DNA of 64,000 bases from Prorocentrum cordatum (Eukaryota > Sar > Dinophyceae > Prorocentrales > Prorocentraceae), in contig CAUYUJ010020600.1 of NCBI GenBank assembly GCA_963575745.1, positions 74,001 through 138,000 of the forward strand. The letters run 5' to 3'. The notes below the pieces were generated by a model, which was given only the letters and a program-made list of their open reading frames with translations, did not search any database and was not told the DNA's origin. Of this stretch, positions 8,601 to 18,585 are shown piece after piece; positions within the stretch are counted from its first letter, which is position 1, and every line of letters begins with the position of its first letter. The translations under genes were made by a program, and so were the position numbers.

Positions 8601-9644
8601 CACTCTGAACGAGGGCGTCGTGGACAAGGCTGCCGACTTGTTGGCACGATGTGTTCCGCACGCCTCTGTTGCGCTTCGGCGACCTCAGCTCAACAAGATG
8701 TCGTGGGGCTCCGCCGACTCTGACCCAGCCGGACGGCGCGGCGCGTCTGCCAGGCAGCACGGGTTGCCCCCAGCTTTGGACCACGTCGTCGCGAGCCGAT
8801 GCGTCGGAGTCACCAGCTTCCTCCTCTCGGGCGCAGTGGATGCGCGCAGTGGACACCGCCGAAATTCGCGATCGTCGTCGTTGGATCGAGGGTCCCCCCC
8901 CGAGCCCTGGCGAAAGTGTCGTCTCCATGTGGTGCGGCTGACCTTTGAGATGCTGGCGAAAGCCTGGGGCCACCAGCCACAGGACGCACGTGGGCCCAGC
9001 GAAGCTGGCCTGCGTCTTCGGACGTCGTCCTCGTGAGATCTATCCCTAGGACATCGCCCACTGCATCGTGTGCCCGCGGATGCGGCACCACACGCGCATG
9101 CGGCTCGGCAGGGCTCGCCAGCCGGTCCTAATTCGAGCGGGCCTCGGCGGTGAGCAGGCAACCACCTTGACCACGTCGTGGCGTGCCTTGCTAGAGCTGC
9201 CAAGACGCAGAGCAAGCTGCAAAACAATCACAACCCGACGTTGCGGACGCCAACCCACGGCGAGCCCTTGAATCCAGACGGAGAGCAGTGGTGCCGTCTC
9301 AGAGGCGTCGTTGCTCCCCTTACTCTGGCCCCCTTTGTCCAGTGACCCCTGTCTGCGCGTGGCCGAGGGGCCAGCGAGCATGCCCACCACACGCCTCGAA
9401 GAAGAAAAAACTGCATGACTCGACGCGACGCTGCGGATGCCGACCCACCACGAGTCACTGAATCCAGACGGAGGGCAGACGATCGAGCCAGATTCGGACG
9501 AGGTCCCCACCGAATGCAGGATGGTGATTCAACAATTACCGGAGGTCGTGGTCACGCGGCGGCACCCTGGATGATGGCTATAGAGAAACTAGCCCCGCTC
9601 CCCCACCACACAATATCTTTGAAAAATCGTCGGCTTACATTTCA
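8601..9644. other. Unassigned DNA with a 55-bp direct repeat
   Basis: No gene recognised. The segment at 9233-9290 recurs at 9422-9480 (both contain TGAATCCAGACGGAG), about 190 bp apart. Confidence 0.5.
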
Positions 9645-9813
9645 GTCAACCCGCATAGTAAGCATGGGCAACCTTCCCAAGGGTAGCTTTGCATCCTCGC
9701 CTCCTCGGTCCATCCTTGGCCGCTTTCGCTGGCCGCGCCTTGCCCGCAGAGTGCCGACATGGCCGTCCAAGGCCCTTGCATGCCTACCGCGCATCCTTAT
9801 GACACGGGTCGAC
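9645..9813. mobile_element. MITE family F, copy 1
   Basis: Starts GTCAACCCGCATAGTAAGCA and ends GCGCATCCTTATGACACGGG, an inverted terminus. Central TCCATCCTTGGCCGCTTTCG is shared with the copy at 25944-26110. Confidence 0.75.
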
Positions 9814-10094
9814 TGTAGCGAATCAGCATCGGCGTCGTGGCTGCCGCTCGCCTCGTCGGCGGCGTGGGGGGGGCCGCCGCGGCGGGGGAGCGCCACAAGC
9901 ATTGCCCTCCAGGTGGCGTTTGCTCCTCCTCCTCCTCCTCCTCGTCCTCCTCATCGTCCTCCTCGCAGGCATACTGCTGCCCGACGACGCTTCCAGGCGC
10001 GGCTCTCTCCAACCATCCGCTTTCAGTTGACCACCTGACCCGTTACTCTTTGTACTATTGGCCGCCTGCGTTCGTCCCGTTCTCTTTCTGAGTA

Positions 10095-10420
10095 TTGCCC
10101 CTCCTCATCATCCTCCTCCTCTTCCTCCTTTTCCTCCTCCTTCTCCGCGTCCTCCTCCTCCTCTTCTTCCCGCTGCCGCCACCGCCTCCTCCTCCTCCTC
10201 TTCCCGGCTCCTCCTCTTCCCCTCCTTCTCCTCCTCCTCCTCCTCCTCCTCCTCCTCTCCTCCTCCTCCTCCTCCTCCTCCTCCTCCTTCCTCCTCCTCC
10301 TCCTCCTCCTCCTCCTCCTCCTCCTCCCTCCCTCCTCCTCCTCCTCCTCCTCCTCCTCCTCCTCCTCCTCCTCCTCCTCCTCCTCCTCCTCCTCTTCGTC
10401 CCTCCTCCTTGCTCGTGCCT
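10095..10420 (+). repeat. TCC/TTC microsatellite
   Basis: TCC with TTC interruptions, near-perfect from 10222 to 10395. A smaller tract lies at 9921-9963. Segment 9964-10094 has nothing recognisable. Segment 10421-10720 is pyrimidine-rich then GC-rich without a gene call; another TCC tract is at 10725-10822. Confidence 0.95.
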
Positions 10421-10827
10421 CCTCCTCCTCCTTGCTCCTGCCTCCCGCCTCCCATCCTCTCTTGCCTCCCTCCCCCATCCCCTCCTCCTGCCTCTCCTTC
10501 CCCCAGTCGGCGTTGCCTTCCCCTGCCGAGCAGTTGCCCAAGTGAGTAGCAAATGCGGGTGGGGCACCCAAGGCTCGGAAGCGCCCGCTGCTCCCGGACG
10601 AAAAGGCCCCCGCGCGGCGCCCGAGGGCGCCGCGCCTGCGTCGGCGAGCGGCCCGGGGAGGCGCCGTGTATACGTCTACACCGATCTTGCGCCCAAGGCT
10701 GGTGCATGTCAGATGTTCCTCCTCACCCTCCACCTCCACCTCCACCTCATCCTCGTCCTCCTCCTCCTCCTCCTCCTCCTCCGCCTCCTCCTCCTCCTCC
10801 TCTCCCTCCTCCTCCTCCATTCCCTTC

Positions 10828-11516
10828 CCTTATAAAAAAATTCTCCCTGTCGCACCCCGAGGCAAGTTTTTAGGGCGGTCCGGGCGTTTCGCCAGAGACT
10901 TTCTCACCATCCATGATTCTGAATCGTAGAAATTGGCAACCGGTTCACATATGGAGGGCGGGTCGTTTTCAAGATGTGGCTCTCGACCATTCGTTCCACA
11001 AATTAGCAAGAGCTTCAAGGATTGAGGATAATCAGTTTTCAGAGTGTGGTTCTTGCCTCAGCGCCGCGCACATTCGTTTAAAAAATTACAAGAGCTTTAA
11101 GGAGTGAGGGCGGCTCAATTTCAAAATGTAGTTCTCGCCTTAGTGCCGCGCACATTCGTCCATAAAATGTGCAAGAGTTTCACGGCTTCCCACGATCAAC
11201 GTACCAGAAATGATGTGTTGGAAGGATTCAGGGTTTTGCGGGCGCAACAGTTACGTTGATTCGCGGTGTTGAAATCCCACGAATGGCGTTCTAGTATGAT
11301 CCAGGATCGTCAAGGCGCAACAGTCAGGTTGATCCGTGGCATTGGATTCCCGAGAACAATGTTTTGGCATGCTGTCGGGTGTTCAAAGGGTTGTCTTCCA
11401 ACGAGGCAGATCGATCCCTCAATGGAAATAAACCGTGGTACGGGCCTATGAAGAGGGAGCGTGGAGTGAGGGTGCATTCCAACATCGTTGATGGCTCTTG
11501 GGTTTACACTGGTTGT
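10828..11516 (-). repeat. Composite satellite element, copy 1 (reverse orientation)
   Basis: On the minus strand it begins with the shared start (GTAAACCCAAGAGCCATCAA), passes through the left module, has three tandem units of the 82-bp satellite (units near 11128, 11056 and 10980 contain forms of GCGCGGCGCTNAGGCGAG), and ends with the shared tail GCGACAGGG ... TTATAAGG. TCC tracts on both sides are GGA in the element's own orientation. Confidence 0.85.
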
Positions 11517-11711
11517 CCTCCTCCTCCTCCCCCTCCTCCTCCTCCTCCTCCTCAGCCGAACCGTGGGCACATGTGCCTAATCTGAAGCGACGTCGGCTGC
11601 AACCTCCTCTCCTCTCCTCTCCTCTGCTCCCCTCTCCTCTCCTCTCCTCTCCTCTCCTCTCCTCTCCTCTCCTCTCCTCTCCTCCTCCTCCTCCTCCTCC
11701 TCCTCCTCCTC
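11517..11711 (+). repeat. CTCCT tract bracketed by a 50-bp direct repeat
   Basis: TCC at 11517-11547, then CAGCCGAACCGTGGGCAC and about 40 bp more, then CTCCT/TCC to 11711, followed by CAGCCGAACCGTGGGCAC again at about 11715. The tract therefore separates two related copies of one segment. Confidence 0.85.
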
Positions 11712-11717
11712 CTCAGC

Positions 11718-12230
11718 CGAACCGTGGGCACGTTGTGCCTGATCTGCAGCGACGTCGACTGTCGCCTCCTCTACGAGATGGAGCCTGGGGACGGCGGGCA
11801 GTACGCGATTATGCCGCAGCACGCGGCCCTCGCGGCCGTCGGGGTCACGCCGACACTCGCGGCCGAACACGTCGCCTTTGTCACGCAGCCCAGGCGTTGT
11901 CGAACACGTGGTGTTCAGGATAATGACGGTCACGCCCGGGATCCTTGTCCTCTATCTCTTCACGCTCCTCACGCCCTTCTTTCTGATCAGGTTGGCGCTG
12001 GTAGTGGAGACACATCGGCAGCGGGGTTGCTGAAGTCCGTAGACATCGAGCGCTTGCTTGCCGCGTGCCGACACGCTTGTACGTCACCTTTGCATGAGAG
12101 CGGAATTCAGAGTGAAGCCGCTAGCAATGTTCGTCGTCACCATTCTCGTTGTTCATCCTCCTCATCTCGTTATTCGTCCTCTTCTGCATCATCTGGGAGC
12201 ACTGGCACGGAGAGGTCTGGTAACGCTAGT
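11718..12230 (+). other. Possible membrane-protein exons, unidentified
   Basis: After an acceptor-like CTCCTCAG, one frame reads LLYEMEPGDGGQYAIMPQ and stays open with exon-like GC3 to about 11890. Another frame then reads VFRIMTVTPGILVLYLFTLL and continues hydrophobic to about 11990; a third (12137-12220) reads SLFILLISLFVLFCIIW. The hydrophobic pieces look like two transmembrane helices in different frames, as split exons or a decayed gene would give. No family recognised. Confidence 0.3.
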
Positions 12231-12352
12231 TGTCCCCGTCCATTGGCGCGGGAAGTAGCATCACGTCCTCTATGTCGCCCTCCCTTTGGCGTTCTTCATT
12301 TGGGCCAGGTGGTGCTGAGATCAGTCGCCCCTTATCTTCCTGTGCACTCCCT

Positions 12353-13199
12353 GAGCGTCGTCACCTGGAAAGGTTGTTCTGCTGTCGGTGCTCTGTTTGA
12401 TTGTCAGTCGAAGTCCAAGCGCAAGATGAACAAAGTATATCGGCTCTGACAAAGGTGCGACATCGTTTTACTTCAGGAGTTTCGGAGGAACACTGAGTGT
12501 CTTGAGGCCTTCCGTGCCGAGGTATTCGATCTTTCTGGTTTGGGGAGCTTTTGCAGCGGTTCCAATGTCGGAGGCGTGGCCATTTTCGTTCACCCCAGAT
12601 TGCGGTCGATTCTGACCCACACTTTTCACCGAGCAATCGTTGGGCGGATCCAGTCTTTGACCCTCCAGGGACAAGAAGAGGCGCTTCAGATTTTCAACGT
12701 TCACTTGGACCGTAAGCTCCCTGTGTCGGTGCGGAAATCCCAACTTGACTTGATCCGCGGTGCCATGGAACCGGTCTCGAAAACGATCTTGGTCGGAGGG
12801 GACTCGAATCACCTTGAACGTGGGGAAATGTGTTATACACATGGCGGGGATGTGTCGTTTCCTGGGCTGTTTTCTGCTCGGTGCGAAGTGGAACAAGCTC
12901 AATTCATTCATCAGGTGGTCAGGCATGGATGAAGCGGGTTCTGCACTCTGTTGCATACATCGATCGGATATACATTTCGATCCCGACGGGGTCGTTGCAG
13001 CGCCTGGAAAATCGGAGTAGTACTTGCACGTTGGGAGCTGTTGCGGACCCGCTTGGTAATGCCATCGTGGACCCCGTGCTGACGGCCCAGGAGGTTGCCA
13101 ATTATTTTGACGAGGTCCTTGCCGAACTCGCTGGTGATGACGACGTTCGGGAAGAACTCCAGGACTTCGCGGTTCCCGCGCCGTCTGCACCGGAGTAGA
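12353..13199 (+). pseudogene. LINE 1 apurinic-type endonuclease (EEP) domain, broken
   Basis: Fragments in order: CDIVLLQEF (catalytic Glu region, about 12450), GGVAIFVHP (12568), LQIFNVHLD (12690), then ILVGGDSN (about 12790-12812, the GDxN motif). A stop and frame changes separate the pieces, and the normal SDH end is not recognisable. A helical linker in another frame reaches 13197. Confidence 0.75.
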
Positions 13200-13201
13200 A
13201 A

Positions 13202-14329
13202 TTGTGTTACGACGAGCTCGTCCTGACTGCGGCCTCGAAGTCTGGTTCTAGCCCAGGCCCTGACAGGGTCCCACACTCTGCGTGGCGGTGTGTGCGGGAC
13301 CCTTTGCCCTCAGAGCTCCTTGCGCGGTCGATTGCGGCATCTTGGAAACAGGCAGCGCGCCCTCGAGGTTCAATTGGGGAAGGGCCTTGATGCTTCCTAA
13401 AAGGCGTGGGCGCGAAAGATTCCACGGTCGTCCAGCGGACGCTGGGCAAAGCCTCGTCACCCGCACTCTCGAGCACCTGCAACAAGGCCGTTGCCCTTTG
13501 CATCAGCAAGCCGATGTCGTATGTTTGCACCAGCACTTGCGGCCTCGCCCAAAACTGCTTCATACCGAGCCGCAGCATGATCGACAGCAGCATCGATTTA
13601 GAGGGCGAGCGCTTGCACTGGATGGTCCAGCGCTGCATGATTCGGACTGGGCTCGCGTTCGTTGACGTACGAGCTGCTCTTCCGTTTCTTCTTCATGCGG
13701 CTATTTCCTGGACCTTTGCCGTCATGGCCATCCCGGGCAACGTGGTTCAGGCCATCCAGGCATTATATCAGGATGTGTGGGTTGAGGCCCATCATTGGGG
13801 CGTCTATGGAGTGGGCTTCTTCTGCCAGAGGGGCAGCAAATATGGCTGCCCCCTATTTGGGAGCCTGTTCGCCTTGTGTTTTGACCCAATCATACGGATG
13901 CACGCCGCGCGCCTTCCACCATGCCTTTCCTCCCCCAGAGCATTTGCGGACGACCTGGGACTGGCATCGGGAGACATCGTGCTCAGCCAGACCATCTCGC
14001 TGCGTATCTGGCAGGCGGCTGGTTCTGCCATGGGCTTGGAACTCAACGCTGCGAAAACTGCCACAGTACTACTCGGGCCCATCTCGTCCTCCGGACTCTT
14101 GCAAGCCGTGGCCAAGGCCAGCTTGCCAGACCTTGCCGTTCAAGTCAATCGGTGTGGGAAGTATCTCGGAGTTCACTTTGGGCACGTGTGCCGGTCTGCT
14201 GCGTGGGCTGCGCCGCTTTTGAAATACCAGGCCAACAGTTCTTTGTTTCGGAGCCTGGGCCTTGGGCTACAGCCGTCCCGTAGCCATCATAGCGTGTTCG
14301 CTGACATCACTCTCACATGCGCTGCTTAG
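13202..14329 (+). pseudogene. LINE 1 reverse transcriptase, frameshifted
   Basis: SPGPDRVPHSAW opens the RT fingers. After a frame interruption near 13390 the frame runs from about 13406 to 14329 with motif A at FVDVRAALPF (Asp codon 13664-13666), the GSKYGCPLFGSLFALCFDP motif B and FADD at 13943-13954 as motif C. It stays open to TAG 14327-14329. Confidence 0.85.
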
Positions 14330-14590
14330 CTCACCACCCCAGCCGAGCACGCACTTCGGGTTGAGCGTGACATGATGCAGGTTGTGGTTTCTGCCTCGCG
14401 TTTTGCCCTCCCTTCCCCCAGGAGGTGGGGGAGGAGGAGGAGGAGGCGGAGGCGAGAGGGAGGAGGAGGCGGGAAGAGGAGGAGGAGGAGGCCCTCTGCT
14501 CCCCTCGCTCCCTTGGCCTTCCCCTCCGAAGCAGGAGCCCGGAGCTCGCGGGTCGTGCCTCTCTGCTCCGTGCCGCCGAGCACTTTCAAG

Positions 14591-14749
14591 TGAAGTCGGG
14601 TGTGTCCCTGCACAGGGGGGTAATTCACAAAATACCAAACAAAAAGTCAGGGGACGATGTTTTGATGTTTTGATAGTTTTGATGATTTGCTTTTGGTATT
14701 TCCTATCTTTCTTCAAACATCTGCCTGTAGGGGGACTTGCCCGACCTAA
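14591..14749 (+). mobile_element. MITE family A, copy 2, inserted in LINE 1
   Basis: GAAGTCGGGTGTGTCCC to GGGGGACTTGCCCGACCTAA. The flanks CTTTCAAG and CTCTGAAG match at 6 of 8 positions, consistent with an old 8-bp target-site duplication. Confidence 0.75.
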
Positions 14750-14879
14750 CTCTGAAGCAGTCTTTGACGACAGGGCCCTCCTCGAAGATTTTGCCTCCTC
14801 CGACGGTCGTGTCATTGCGTGGAAATTCCAGCCCCTGTGGCGGGAGTTGCATGTTCGACATGTGCTCGAAAACTAGCGT

Positions 14880-15235
14880 GCCCGTTCTTCTATGCCAGAC
14901 CTCCCTCCTCCCTCCTCCCGCCGTCAGAAGAAAGGTTGAGGCCTGTTTGATTTACTCATCCAGCTTCTCGTGCAACTCAGTGCTCGGGCGACGTGCTCGG
15001 AAGTTCGACCCTGACCTCTCTCAGGAGATGGCCCTGACCTCGGTCATCACCACGTTTTCTCCTTTCCTCCCGCTGTGCGTTCTCTCCTCCTCCCCTCGCA
15101 CGCTGTGTAATGCGTGGTGCACGACTGGTCGGTTCGGGACAGCGCAGCGTTGCCGCGCATGCAATGCCCTCCGAGGCCATTGTCTGAGGCATATGGTCGT
15201 TTGCCCCAAGTTCGAGCCTCTTCTTTTCCGTGTCC
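14880..15235 (+). pseudogene. LINE 1 C-terminal region with zinc knuckle
   Basis: Reads NAWCTTGRF then CRACNALRGHCLRHMVVC (15151-15204), a C-x2-C-x5-H...C arrangement typical of the end of LINE RT proteins. Separated from the RT by the MITE and other insertions. Confidence 0.7.
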
Positions 15236-15595
15236 CCCTCCTCCCGAAGTTCTTCCAGTACGGCCGATGCCAATATCGCGTGTGTGTGTGTGTAGCGTCA
15301 TGCCCCCATGTCCCATGAAACGCTAAAACACATGTCTGTAACTTCAGCCCGGCTGTTCAAGCATGCCGAGGCTCGTTTGCAGCAGCTGGCACGCAGGGAT
15401 GATGATCGAATCCGTAATGTGTATGGTAGGTGTACGAGTTTTGAGTCCCGTCTACGTTGTGGCTTACCTCGCTGTCCGATGTCGCCTTCTTGAAGGGCAG
15501 CGGATGGTCTCCCTTTGTTGATTTCTCTCGCTCTTCCCTTCCGGGATCGTCTTTCTTTCTTTGTCCGCCCTGCCCTTGCTGGGCAGTGTCGCTCC

Positions 15596-15760
15596 TCCTA
15601 CTCTCCTCCTCCTCCTCCTCCTCCTCCTCCTCCTCCTCCTCCTCCTCCTTCTTCTCCCCCTCCTCCTCCTCCTCCTCCTCCTCCTCCTCCTCCTCCTCCT
15701 CCTGCTCCTCCTCCTCCTCCTCCTCCTCCTCCTCCTCCTCCTCCTCCTCCTCCTTCTCCA
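15596..15760 (+). repeat. TCC microsatellite
   Basis: TCC with one TTCTTC and one CTG interruption. The preceding 15240-15595 holds a (TG)n stretch at about 15281-15294 but no recognised gene. Confidence 0.95.
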
Positions 15761-15779
15761 GGTTCTCTTTCTGGTCCCG

Positions 15780-16040
15780 TCCTCCTCCTCACTCTCCTCC
15801 TCCGCGCCTTCCTGCCCAAACCAGGAGGGCGCAAGCGTCGACCCCAGGCCCAGAATGTCCATGGCCAGGGCGCCCCGTCTGCGGGCGCACAGCTGGCGTC
15901 CTCCCACCAGCGAAAACCCCGCGACCAGAGGCGCCTTGTGGAGGGTCCAGGTGGATCGTGGCAACGCGGCCCGGCCGTTCGGCTGAGTCGTCGTCGCTCC
16001 TGCTTTGGCCCGGGTTCGGGCTTGGCCTTGGGCCTGGAGG
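15780..16040. other. Exon-like GC-rich segment, strand uncertain
   Basis: Open on both strands: + frame SMARAPRLRAHSWRPP ending in a stop near 15985; minus frame MPRSTWTLHKAPLVAGFSLV. Composition resembles host exons, but no family is recognisable. Confidence 0.2.
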
Positions 16041-16042
16041 AG

Positions 16043-16139
16043 GAGGGTGTGGTGGAGGAGGAGGAGGAGGAGGAGGAGGAGGAGGAGGAGGATGAGGATG
16101 AGGATGAGGATGAGGATGAGGATGATGAGGAGGAGGATG

Positions 16140-16211
<72 letters not shown>

Positions 16212-16388
16212 CTGATGCTGATGCTGATGCTGATGCTGATGCTGATGCTGATGCTGATGTTGATGCTGATGCTGATGCTGATGCTGATGCTGATGCTGAT
16301 GCTGATGCTGATGCTGATGCTGATGCTGATACTGATACTGATGCTGATGCTGCTGATGATGATGATGAGGAGGAGGAGGAGGAGGGGC
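16043..16388 (+). repeat. GGA, GAT and GATGCT compound microsatellite
   Basis: GGA (16046-16090), GAGGAT, (GAT)n to 16208, then (GATGCT)n to about 16355 and GGA again. The long acidic open frame across it is an artefact. Confidence 0.95.
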
Positions 16389-16574
16389 CAGGAGGAGGGA
16401 GGGCTCTGGTCTGGACCCCGGCTAGGGCCTGGGGTCGGGCTCGGGAATTGGGCTCGGGCTCGTCACCTGCGGTGCCGTCTGCTTCGGAGCGGCCTGCGAT
16501 GATTGGCCCGCGTCCGAGCGGGCAGCCCGCGCGAGGGTCCCCAGGCTGACCGCGTCGGCGGGGCCCAGGATCGC

Positions 16575-16770
16575 AGGCCTGGAGGTTGACACCAACACCA
16601 AGATCGGCGGTGTGCCTCCACCGAGGGAAGAAGATCCCGGTCTCGGCGATGGTGGTGACACTCCGGCTTCCAAGGTGGCCGAAATGTGACCACCAACACC
16701 GAAGTCTCAGATCGTCTTCCCCTTGTGGAGGCAAGCCCCCGTGCTGGTGTTGGTGCCCATTCCCAGGCCT
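16575..16770. repeat. 196-bp long imperfect palindrome
   Basis: Arms of about 95 bp: left AGGCCTGG ... CACCAACACCA ... GCCTCCAC ... GGGAAGAAGATC; right mirrors these as GATCGTCTTCCCC ... GTGGAGGC ... TGGTGTTGGTG ... CCAGGCCT. About 70% arm identity by eye, with the centre near 16672. Confidence 0.85.
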
Positions 16771-17403
16771 CCAAGCAGGAGTTTTGCCACGGGCGCCTCG
16801 ACCGCGAAGGGGCAGACTGCCGCGAGTCAGAGCTGCCCAGCGGAGCTGCGCCGACCGAGCCTAGCGCAACGCCTTCCGAGAGCCGCGCCTGGCACGGATG
16901 AGTCGAGGGGAGGGGCCCCCCAGGGGAGTCGCATCGGGGGTGCGACGACCGCACCCAGGCGTCATCCCCCCTTCCCCCCGCCCCCAGAGTCAGGACTGGG
17001 CCCCGTGCTGGCCCGCTGCCCCCAGCCGCACAAACAAGCACTCTCCTCCCAGTTCCCTGCGATTGCCGTCGCGGATCGGCCTTCCTCTTTCCCTCCTCTC
17101 CCCGCCCCCCTCTGCACGAGGCCCTCCGCCACGAGCTGCCCAGGCCCCATCCCTCCTCCGCAGCCTCCCCCTCCCAAAGCGCCCCAGGCAGTCTTGGAGC
17201 ACGGAGGTTCTAGCACAATTGTGAGCCCTCGGGTGGGAGTACACGAACGCTGGCCCGTCCGCATCTTTCTGTGGCCCACTCGGGCAGTAGACTGGTCCGC
17301 CAAAACCCTACGTCTCTTTCAGGCGGGCTTCTCCCGTATGCAATGGCCGATCCTAGTGCACTGATCGATAGCCAGTGCAGACACGTACCGGAGGCGTTGT
17401 TTG
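16771..17403. other. Unassigned GC-rich DNA, possible exon at the end
   Basis: No domain recognised. Near 17322 an acceptor-like CTCTTTCAG is followed by a frame reading GLLPYAMADPSALIDSQ that ends at the TCC tract; this could be a host exon interrupted downstream by LINE 2, but support is weak. Confidence 0.25.
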
Positions 17404-17670
17404 TTCCTCCTCCCCCTCTTCCTCATCCTCCTCCTCCTTCTCCTCCTCCTCCTTCTCCTCCTCCTCCTCCTTCTCCTCCTCCTCCTCTTCGTCATCATTA
17501 TCAGCATCAGTATCTGCCTCATCTTCCCCATCCTTTTTTTCCTCCTCCTCCTCCACCTCCTCCTCCTCCTCCTCCTTTTTCTCCTTCTCGTTCTCGTTAT
17601 CCTCCTCCTCCTCCTCCTCCTCCTGCTCCTGCTCCTGCTCCTCCTCCTCTTCCTGGTCCTCCTCTTCCTA
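17404..17670 (+). repeat. TCC/TTC microsatellite at the 5' side of LINE 2
   Basis: TCC with TTC, CAT and CTG interruptions, ending about 20 bp before the LINE 2 body. Confidence 0.9.
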
Positions 17671-17789
17671 CTCCTTGCGTAGCTGCCACGGTTGCTCGAG
17701 CGATTCTGATGACAGCAGGCCAGATCTTTCTCGCAGCAACCACAGCTGGGGGCTTCCTCGCTCTCTGCCTCTGCGCATGCGAGCTGTGG

Positions 17790-18585
17790 CTGGGAAGTAC
17801 GAAAATTCTTGGATGGAACCCTCAGAGTGCCCGAGGAGATCGGCTTGAGGAGATTGTACTGGCGTGCAGGTCGTTCGATTTCGTTTTGCTGGGGGGGACG
17901 CAGGCTTGTGACCGAAAAGCAGAAGAACCCCTTCAGCGACGAGTCCAATGGCAGTTGGTTATCGAAAGTGAATCCAGTCCTGTATATTACACGAATTGTA
18001 GTTCGAGGTGCGCAGTAATTTTTCATCGGGCTTATCGTCTCGGCGACCTGGTTCGAGTGCGGGCGAGCCCGAAAGGGGCGGGAGGACGGGCACTGGCGGT
18101 GAGAGTGAAGCGAAGTTGTCCAGACTTTTGCCTGGTGGTACTTTATTTCCCGCCCCAGCCGAGGTGGGCGGCGGAGGTCCTCCACTACCTTGAGACGACG
18201 CGCATATTCGGCATGTGGCTGGACGAGGTGCTGAGCAGCCTGCCCGCGCGTTGCTGCCCCATCGTGTTCACGGATGCGAACGACGGCATCGGTCTCAGTC
18301 GTCGGTCCGCGAAGTGGCAGTACGTCGACGATGGGGGGGTGGCAAAGGAGGCAGCAGCACGAGAAGCACGACTGTATGGAGCAGGTGAAACACTTCGCAC
18401 ACAGGCGGCAAAGCACCACCTGCTGGCAGCAAATGCGAGACATGGAGTGTGCCCTACGTACTTCGGCACGAAGGGCGGGAGCTCGATGATTGACTACGTT
18501 TTTTCCCCTTCAGGATGGCGGACGCTATTGAGCAGTGCCACATTCCCAGAGGACTGGGAGCACAACTACAGGCCTTTCGGGGCCC
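17790..18585 (+). pseudogene. LINE 2 endonuclease (EEP) domain
   Basis: KILGWNPQSARGDRL (domain start), FDFVLLGGTQA, LVVLYFPP, IVFTDANDG (GDxN-like, D-A-N) and GSSMIDYVFSP follow one another in a single frame, 0 stops from 17700 to 18585. The frame then shifts; DHIPVML in frame 2 is the expected SDHxPV end. The usual catalytic Glu after LL is Gly-Thr-Gln here. Confidence 0.8.

Larger units (their letters stand above)
12350..15240 (+). mobile_element. LINE 1: degenerate non-LTR retrotransposon
   Basis: Endonuclease (12353-12950), RT (13202-14329) and C-terminal zinc knuckle (to 15235) in the order expected of an APE-type LINE, with several frameshifts. A G-rich insert (14385-14500) and a family A MITE (14591-14749) interrupt it after the RT. 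No SL or tail was found, so its ends are approximate. TCC tract begins 350 bp downstream. Confidence 0.8.

Noticed and set aside
10023-10820. Glu-rich 265-codon minus-strand frame
   Set aside because: Pure shadow of the TCC microsatellite.
15515-16549. 344-codon frame with a long Asp/Ala acidic domain
   Set aside because: The acidic part is (GAT)n and (GATGCT)n translated; the same tract is open in every frame.
17679-17700. Possible decayed SL at the start of LINE 2
   Set aside because: Only GTAGC and GCTC-AG match; position is right, but similarity is too weak to claim.
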